This document shows positions 55,791-64,000 of a stretch of DNA of 64,000 nucleotides, in pieces (within the stretch, counting starts at the first letter, position 1; every line of letters begins with the position of its first letter). The position numbers and the translations under genes were made by a program. The notes under the pieces are model-generated. The model made no database searches. It was not told the DNA's origin and saw only the letters and a list, made by a program, of their open reading frames with translations. The stretch comes from Ryuthela nishihirai (lineage: Eukaryota > Arthropoda > Arachnida > Araneae > Heptathelidae), in contig JAWZYU010000005.1 of assembly GCA_038380435.1 (NCBI GenBank), positions 41,686,001 to 41,750,000 on the forward strand, in the 5' to 3' direction.

Positions 55791-58700
55791 TATAAAGCAG
55801 AAATGACCAAACAGTAGATCTCGTAGCTGCCAATTTTAGGTGGAAAAGATTTTAATCAATGTAACAATGTCACATTAATATGTTTGATGCTAAATTGTTA
55901 TATTATGCTTCGCTGATCAAGCAGTGTTAAATCATTATTATGTATATACTATGGTCAATCGCAAAAGATTTTGTCTTAAAAGTCAATTACAGAGTCCAAA
56001 AGTTTGGCCCTCCCTGTTGTAGAGCTTCGTAGTTAGATTACCATTGAAATAACATGGAAAGATAATGCTAGAGCTTTCTTTCTGCATAATATTGTTATTA
56101 CCAATTTAAAAATTTTCACTAATTCACATAATGTGTTACTTTAAAAAAAATAGTGCTAGGTATAGTAGTGAAAATGTCGCTCATTTTCTTTGAAACTGGA
56201 CACATGAATTCCCCCACCCCTCATCTCTTCTTAAAGCAGTCATATATGACTAATGGGATGTTGAAGTTAATAACAGTTTGTCAGCGTTTTGAACTGCACA
56301 AATATTTGTATGAACCAGAGCACATTAAGCAATTGGGAGACCTGGAGCCAAGTTCCAAATGGGTGCCCTGGAACAAAGTTCTAAATAGGAGCCTTAGAGC
56401 TATATTCTAAATGGAGCCCCTTTATCCTTCTAAATTGAAAAATAATGAAAATTGAACTACTTTGTATAATATTGTCAATTGACTTCATAAAAAATAACAT
56501 TACTTTAAAAAAAAAAAGGAGGGCCCTGTAGGGCGGGAGAAGTAATTGAAATAAAATAGACTAACATATCAAGAGTCAATTCTGTACTGCAGCATAAACT
56601 TTGCGCCTATTTCATTTAAAAACTATTGCTTTTAATCTTTAATTTTTTAGCAAATTTTCCATTTTATGCTTAATTAAAAAAGATAGAGTATTAATATCAA
56701 AATAATCTTGCCTAAATCTATTGCTTATGAATTTCCCTTAACAATAAATTAGCTCTATTGTAATAGTAATTAAAATTATTAAATTAGATAAAGAATTGCT
56801 TTGGAAAAAATTTAAATTTTGTTCTTTAAAGAATTACTGTTAAATAATATTATTGGGTAAACACTTGAAAATTTCAGATTTTAATGGATAATAATTTTCT
56901 ATTGTAACACGATTATTTTTAAACATATTTTTTGTTATGGAGAATTTAAATCATCATTCTCATTGTATCTCTTAGAAAGATTCTAGTGTATTGTATTTTA
57001 TTATATTTGATTAGCCATTTGTCTGATTCTTTACTATATGACTTTGACCGGATCGTTATATACTTATCATTAGCGTAGGTTAGCTTACCACAGAATGGTG
57101 CTGCTCTCATGTGGCAAGTTCTGAAGCTTCCTATGTGTGCTTCCTAACACAGAGATTCGTGGAAATCGACAGGCATTCCCATTATGTAGGCACTGGTATG
57201 GCAAACATCTTAAGGTAAATTTATTTTTAAAAAAATGGACAAAAATAATTATAATGCACATGAGTAGAGGGCTATTTATTTTTGAATAACAGAATAACTG
57301 AAGCAAGAAAATTACTCCTGTTTCATAATTTTTTTCTCGGTACCATACTTTAAGAAAAGTCCAGGCTTTTTGCCAACTGTGCTGAGTCATATAAACAAGT
57401 CAACTTTAGAATATTTTAAAAAAATAATCAATCGACTGAAATAGGTCATGTTATATACAAAAATAAACAGAATTTAATTCCAAATTTTATGAAAATGAAA
57501 TTTTTTAACAAATTTATAAACATGTTGATTTTAATAAGACTTAGATATAAAGGGTAAAACAAAGTGTGCTGAATTAAAGATAGATTAAGTTAACTCTATA
57601 AACACTGTAGGTGTTGGAGTAATCCCATGTTATCGCAACAAACAATCGGCTCATTGACACTAATGTGGTAATTGATGATCATAGAGCAGTGAAGTTTAGG
57701 TTAAATAGTCGATGAAAATACAGGTAAATTATATTTTAATCAAAATGAAATTTCTTTCCAAATACTATAATAATTACCTGAAACACAATTTTTATTTCTT
57801 TTAATGATTCTTTTCAGTATGGTATATTATAAAATACGGGACAATGTTATACAAAGTGATTTGGGCTATTCACATTAATAGAATTTCTGTACTATTTATA
57901 AAATGGAGGAACACTTTCTTAGCTGCTTTCTTTTTTACCAAACATTGTGAAATTTTTTCATTGAATGTTGATTTTGGAGATCTTGACTAAATACTCTAAA
58001 AAAAATCGTCTATATCGTCAGAGTGACACAGCCAAGATATTGAAGGCAGAGGGAAGGGGAGATAAATATTTTAAAATGTTTATATAAACTTAAAAACTCA
58101 TAATTTTAAAAATAAAATTCTTCCAAAAGGGGGGATGAAACACCTTCAGTGATGGGGAAGGGGATTAAAAACACTTGCTGTAATTGCTCTGCTACATGAT
58201 AACTGATTTCAGTATTAAGAAAGTCTTTTTTGCTTCCATAATCTAGGTCTCATTCATTTTCAGCAAACGATACAAGATCAAAGTTTTTTTACTGGAAAAT
58301 GAAGAAATAATAAAAGAAAAATTAACATATCTGAGTTTCAACATTTTTTTAGTCAGGTGTGCAACTTGATACTCGCTCCCAGAAGCAGTGTATAATCAGT
58401 GCCAGTTTTGGACCTAGTGCTTGAAACCACAAATACCAGACAGATCATGAGGTCACTGCCCCCAGGAAGTAGAATCTAATGCTTTCTTAAATAAAATATC
58501 CACTACAGAACTGAAAACTAAGGTTTACTTATAAAAATAAGGAAATAAAATACTAATTTTATAAAAGGTGGTTATATCTGAAAAGTGGGGAGGAGGAATT
58601 ATTTGGACTTAAATCATCCATGTAAATAACTCAAATGCAGCCACTTATCAGACAGCTCTGTTGACTCTTGCATATGTGAGTGAGCAATTAGATCACCTGC

Positions 58701-59387
58701 AACTTCCTCTCCCATAACACCATGCACTGCAGCCAGTCTTGAAGAAGCTGTGGCTATGAAAATTTTTTTTAGTTACAGTTTCGATTTGAAGAGCAGGAAA
58801 AATGCATAGAATGCTGGGAAAAATTATATAAAAAATAAAATATAATCCCTGGACTAGTGAAATAGGTTTAAGGTGGAAAAGAGTGTAAAACAGGGGAGGT
58901 GGGGGGGGGGGAAGATATGTACTTTGTAATTCCAAAATTTTACTTTTTTAAAAATAGCAGGGTTTTTGTTAATCTTTAGGAGATTTTTCTAAACTTTAAG
59001 GAAAAGTTTGTTGATAAAAGTTTAAATCAAACTTGTGAGCTTAAATCAGAAGATTGTTTCAGCAAAGAGTGATGTTTACAACAAATCTGCAATATTGTAT
59101 AGCGCTTCTAAGATATATGTAAGAAAATTTTCAAACACCAGTTTCTATTTTTTTTAAATCAAAAATTTGAAAATTTCTTTATTGTACTAAAAATCATAGA
59201 CATCTTGTGCCTCTCATTTTGGATTCTGTCAACCTCTATTGTTTGTCTTAGACCCTTGAAGGGTTAATATAATTCACCTAAATATTCATAGTTTAAGATT
59301 GCATTTTGATGGATTATTAATTTTATATTCTACTATTAATTAGAACTAAGATAAAAATTAGAATAGAGGTACACAGTGTGGTAATTA
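55791..59387. other. AT-rich intron, no gene recognised
   Basis: Apart from the dispersed repeat at about 57210-57440 and an imperfect ~27 bp tandem array at 56337-56420 (variants of GGAGCC-x-AGTTCTAAATGG), I see no coding or mobile-element signal. A G-rich tract lies at 58899-58911. Confidence 0.5.
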
Positions 59388-60378
59388 AAATTAAAGTTAT
59401 TTAATTCTCTATGACACTGTTATGTTTTTAAGCACTTCAACACATGGACTATGCTATCAAGTATTAATAATTGTTAAGGAGAGATTTACGTACTATGTCA
59501 TAGAGGATGGATAGTAACAGGAACTTCTTGGGATGCTTTCAGTGAGAAATTTAAAATTCAACGTTCTTGCTGGCAAGTGACATCTCAGTGGAGATTAAAA
59601 TAAGGATGACGGCTGCCAATTGTCCTACCCCCATTGGTGAATGAAATAACCATTTATACTTTTGATAGCATAGAGTGCTTAAAAACGACATTCATTTCAA
59701 GCCCTTCCTATTGGCACTTCATCAGGTGGGAAGTGAGCAGCTTAATGCAAGAGAGGCAGTTGGTTGTTAAGTGCAGGGGAGGGGTGGGGTGCCATAAATT
59801 GACATGTCAGTGGCTCAGCTCCGAGGATCGGAGTGGTCGGCAGATGTGCGGGTGATTGTAATGTATTCATAGTGCGGGTGGTTGTAATCGCATTATGGCC
59901 ACCCACACATCGACCGACCCTCCAATCCTCAGAGCTGAGCCACTGACATGTAAATTTATGGCACCCCATCCCTCCACTCAACAACCAACAACCTCTCCTT
60001 CATTAAGCTCCTCACTTCCCACCCGATCAAGCGCCAATAGGAAGGGTGTGAAACATGCATTGTGGATCAGTAACTTTTTTAAGCACTCTGTGCTATCAAA
60101 AGTATAAATGGTTATTTCATTCGCCAATGCAGGTAGACCATTGGCAGCTGTCATCCTTATTTTAATCTTAACTGAGACATCACTTGCCAGCAAGAAGGTT
60201 GAATTTTAAATTTCTCACCGAAAGCATCCCAAGAAGTTCCTGTTACTACCCATCCTCTATGACATGGTACGTAAATCTTTCCTTAATAATTATTAATACT
60301 TGATAGCATAGTCCATGTGTTGAGGTGCTTAAAAACATTTAACAGTGTCATAGAGAATTAAATAACTTTAATTTTAGA
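59388..60378. repeat. 990 bp palindrome with hammerhead-like motifs in both arms
   Basis: The outer ends AATTAAAGTTATTTAATTCT and AGAATTAAATAACTTTAATT are inverted, and the symmetry runs with few differences to a centre near 59883. Left arm, - strand (59686-59728): CACCTGATGAAG, a GCC...GGC stem, GAAA, then GTC. Right arm, + strand (60019-60060): CCGATCAAGCGCC, a short stem, GTGTGAAAC. The layout fits a pair of Penelope-type terminal repeats in inverted orientation without the RT between them; this identification is inference. Confidence 0.7.
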
Positions 60379-60561
60379 ACTATGATATAATAATATTGAA
60401 ATATGGGTGAAGGATGATGAAATAAGTTTGTTAATATAAAAGGTTTTGAAATGCTTTTTAAATATAAGGACTGCAATAAATATGGTAGTATAATCTTTTA
60501 TTTTAAAAAGGAATTATTTGAATTCAAAAACATTAACATTGAAATGAATTTTGTTGATATA

Positions 60562-61818
60562 AGCTCACTGGACAAAAAATTAGTCACCCCTGGCTGAATG
60601 TCACTTAATAGCACATTATGCCTCTATACGAATGAAGAACAGCCAAAATCCTGTCTGGCATGGATGCAGTGTGCGGATGTAGTGCACATAAATATTCATC
60701 CACTCTTCCAGCAGCAAATGCTGCAGTTTGGCCAGATGGTTGGGACATGCTTCACTTGTTGCCCAAATAGTCCCACAAGTTTTCTATGGGATTCAAATTT
60801 GGGGATTTGGCAGACCAGTTGAGATGTTCGAAAGCTTCAGAATGCTCATTGTGCCAATCTGACTCACTTTGAGCCCTGTGCACACAACAGTTATTGTCTT
60901 GGAAGACTGGGGTATCTTCTGGTGTCTGCTGTGGAGATGCTGCACAAAAGGCAACATTTGGTTGTCCAGTAGTTCTATATAGCCCTTCTGGTTCAAGTGT
61001 GACATCACTGCAACCAAAGGACCCATTTCCTCATATGTGAAACATTCCCAGAACATCACAGAGCCTCCTCCAGCTTGAACAGAACCTTGCACACAGTCCA
61101 CATGGAAGGCTTCATGTGGCTTACGACGTACCCATCACCTCTTATCATTTGAGTACAACAAAAATGTGACTCATCCGACCAGATCACATGCTTCCAAGAG
61201 TCAACAGTCTAGTCTTTGTGGTGCTGCACCCACTGTAGCCATGCAGCCTTGTTTCAGAGTTTTTAACGTGGATCTCTTCCTCGGTACTCTGCTCCAGATA
61301 TCCATGGCATCCAGTTCCCTTCGGAATGTTCATTCTGAAACAGCTTGTTGTAGGCCTGCATTGACCGATTGTAGCAATTCCTGCCTCATTGCAAAGTGGT
61401 TTGCCCTAACAGTGCATGACACACTGCAATGGTCCTTTTGGTGAGCACAGTCTTTCTGTCGCAGTTCTGGTAACAATTAGTGGTGGACTGTGATGTACAC
61501 CACTGCTGGAAGACCCTTTGGACAGTACATTTAGACATACCTGCAAAGGCAGCAACTTCTTGTACACTATGCCCTTTGGCTCGGCCAAACACAATAACAC
61601 CTTTTTGCCACTCATTCACATCTTTGGCCCGAGCCATGTCTTATGGAGCAACTAACAGACACATAGCACACAACCATTTCTTGTCCTGTATGAACCCTGT
61701 AGCGCACGGCACAGCTATTTGTAGGACGTGTTTGTTATTACTGGTGCACCCTCTGTTGCTGTCAAGTGGATGTAATCCTCTTATGGTGGGAGATGACTAA
61801 TTTTTTGCCCATTGAGCT
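60562..61818 (-). mobile_element. Tc1-like transposon, complete ends, broken transposase
   Basis: 1257 bp between TA sites. Ends are AGCTCACTGGACAAAAAATT and the complement of AGCTCAATGGGCAAAAAATT. The N-terminal helix-turn-helix is at 61386-61637 (WQKGVIVFGRAKGHSVQEVA, FAGMSKCTVQRVFQQW). The central part at 60793-61101 (GSVQAGGGSVMFWECFTYEE) is followed by decayed catalytic sequence. Confidence 0.88.
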
Positions 61819-62051
61819 TAAATACATATGATAAAGTAAATGATCTTTATATCATGGCATTATACAAGAATCAATTATTCAATTCATGAATATGTGGGAA
61901 AACTAATTCAATTTTGAATACTATAAAACATAAAAATATATTTATTGGAGAGATCAATACTGAAATAAGTAATGATAGTAATAATACTAATGGCAATTTT
62001 ATATTTTCTGAAAATGGATTTAACTCTTCCAGGGTCCCACTTGAAGAACTA

Positions 62052-63315
62052 TAGGGACTTATAAAAATAATGAAAACACATACCGCTTCTGGAGAACATT
62101 TTATTAATAAGCTGTAGGGCCCACCTTGGGCATTCAGAATAGATGCAATTCGATGTGGAATAGACTTATACAAGTGATGCACGTGTGGTAATGGAATATG
62201 GCACCATTCTTCCTCTAAAATATGGCCCAACTGTGCCAGTGATGCTGGAGGTGGAAAGTGTGATCTGACCTAGTGCTCCAGATATTTCCTCAAATATTCA
62301 ATAATATTGATGTTTGGAGATTGAGATGGCAAGGGTAGCTGCTGTACCTTCATCCTCATGCTCTGCAAACCACAACTTGACACATTTTGCACCATGCATG
62401 GGTGCATTATCCGCTTGAAACCAGGGACAGTCATTAGGGGAAAATGTCTGCAACATTGGGTGCAGGTGGTCCCCGAGAATGGATTTGTATGTTGCGGATG
62501 TGACACGACCCTGCAGAATAACTAATGGCTCTAAGGAATGCCATGATGGCACCCCACAGCATTAAGAATCCACCTCCATGCTTCACAGTCAGAACCAAAC
62601 AATTGGGGTGGTATGCTTCTGCAGGTTTGCACCAGACGTACACCCTACTAGTGATGGAAAACAATGTGTAGCATGATTCATCAGACCAGATGACATATTG
62701 CTGGTCTTTAGCATCCCAGTTTTTACGTGCTTTTCACACCTTACACATTTTGTTGCATTGATGTTGGTAATCAGAGGTTTCTGGATTGTAGCACAGCCAT
62801 AAATACTACACAATGAAGTTCCTGACAAACTGTTACGACAGAAATGGGATCATTCCAACTGGTGTCCAACTCTGCTGCTGTTTGTGATGTCATTGTCTTG
62901 TGCTTTCATTGTACAATCTGTACCAATGTTCACCTATCCCTATCTGACAACTTTGTATGGGGTCCACAATTTGTATGTTTGAAGGCAATGCCTTGTCCTT
63001 TTTGATAAGTAGTCATAATCTTTGATACAGTTCCTCATATTACACTTACTATTTCTGCCGTTCTGGTTACTGAAGTTCCTGCAAGGCATGCACCAATGAT
63101 GCCTTTTTGGAGGTCACTGAGATCTGACATTGTGGACAATTACACCACAACAGCTGTTTCACTAGCACCTGTGGCACTGCTATGTGATAGCCGTAATTTA
63201 GTTCTCCCCTTTATATGCCTCACATAATGGGTGACATTGTCCCTGTGATATGCATTTGGCACATTGTGTGTACCCCAGTCACTATCGGTGTTTCCATTAT
63301 TTTGATAAACTCCTG
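62052..63315 (-). mobile_element. Tc1-like transposon, second family
   Basis: About 1.26 kb. Ends are TAGGGACTTATAAAAATAAT and the complement of CAGGAGTTTATCAAAATAAT next to TA. Transposase pieces on the - strand: 62589-62828, 62434-62664 ([19 protein letters not shown]) and 62298-62552 ([20 protein letters not shown] with the catalytic Asp, MHGAKCVKLWFAEHE). Frames change three times. Confidence 0.85.
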
Positions 63316-63344
63316 TACTTTACATCCAGAGGCCTAGCTACTTT

Positions 63345-63480
63345 TACATTATCGGCAAAAAAAAAAATAACTTTTCAACTTTTTTGCCAAACAACTAATG
63401 AAAGGAATTATGTCATGTTACATGCCAAATTAATCATATTTAATATTTGATTTTCTAAAAATAAAATATATAAAAAAAAG
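63345..63480 (+). repeat. Unclassified dispersed repeat, second copy
   Basis: Pairs with 39170-39319, same orientation. Runs into the (ATC)n tail of the following RTE copy. Confidence 0.5.
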
Positions 63481-64000
63481 ATCATCATCATCACCTCAAG
63501 CAGCCATGGGCTACAGAGGTCCAACCAGACTGTGCAATTTAGTTCTCCAAGCAAGTCTGTCCTGAGCTACATCTGCTGCATCTGACCACTGCACACCAAT
63601 TCTAACAAGGTCTTGTTTGACATTGTCTGTCCACAACATCCTAGGTCTCTTCCTCTTTCTGAAGTCTTTAGGCACACTGTTCAAAACCCTATTTGCCAAT
63701 CTATAATTATCCATATGGGCAACATGGGCAAACCAACGGAGTCTCTCTCTGCGCAATATTGCTTGAAGTAGGTTGCAGATTTCTTTGCCTAACCTCACCA
63801 TTAGTTACAAAGTTGAACCACCTAATGCCCAAGATACTGCGTAAGCATCTAGAATCAAAAGCATCTAGTTTCCCGTTGTCTTGTTTACAAAGTGTCCAAC
63901 TTTCACTACCATAACTAACCCTAGACAGGACCAAGCTATTATAAAGTCTAATTTTAGTCTTTAGGTGTATACACCTGTTTCTCCACATTCTCCATAGATT
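63481..64000 (-). mobile_element. RTE-like LINE, 3' part (copy D), continues past the window
   Basis: Tail (GAT)n at 63481-63496. Upstream on the - strand: LVRIGVQWSDAADVAQDRLA, LRWFAHVAHMDNYRLANRVL, then after a frameshift at about 63760 WFNFVTNGEVRQR and NSLVLSRVSYGSESWTLCKQ. Same family as copies A, B, C and E. Confidence 0.85.

Overview
The window is intron-rich, AT-rich animal DNA. It is one strand of a single large host gene whose introns are packed with transposable elements. Four short, in-phase exons on the + strand (141-305, 15032-15166, 25891-26079, 54010-54087) encode 189 contiguous residues of carnitine O-palmitoyltransferase 1 (CPT1). They cover the region with the [17 protein letters not shown] block, the [10 protein letters not shown] block and the GGGFGP block. 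The order Thr-Pro-His-Gly-Gln after the STS motif is the form I know from arthropod CPT1. Together with the element fauna this suggests an arthropod with a repeat-rich genome, possibly a chelicerate or horseshoe crab. The species is a guess from memory, not shown by the sequence. Earlier and later CPT1 exons lie outside the window.

Layout. 1-15 kb (first intron): RTE-like and I-clade LINE pieces, a CR1/Jockey-group LINE with an internal tandem duplication, a broken Ty3/gypsy element (7.5-13.2 kb, - strand), LTR-like sequences, and a LINE ORF1 split by half of a foldback element. 15.2-25.9 kb (second intron): a mariner remnant holding a Tc1 element, a long - strand LINE (18.0-22.9 kb) split by a 770 bp palindromic DNA element and by SINEs, tRNA-derived SINEs, and an inverted duplication carrying an unidentified 143-codon ORF. 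26.1-54.0 kb (third intron): a 1 kb minisatellite, a three-level nest (Tc1 > RTE > SINE), two Penelope-like elements (PLEs) flanked by inverted repeats, a mariner element hit three times, and a nearly full-length I-clade LINE (45.4-51.2 kb). 54.1-64 kb (fourth intron, open at the window end): MITE/foldback elements, a 990 bp palindrome with hammerhead-like motifs, two Tc1 elements and an RTE 3' end.

No bacterial-type operons, CRISPR arrays, rRNA or stand-alone tRNA genes are present. Apart from CPT1, every coding-like region I can name belongs to a mobile element and nearly all carry stops or frameshifts. The most unusual theme is the number of palindromic units. Several contain two divergent tRNA-like modules, and one contains hammerhead-ribozyme-like cores in both arms. 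In addition both PLEs sit inside inverted repeats.
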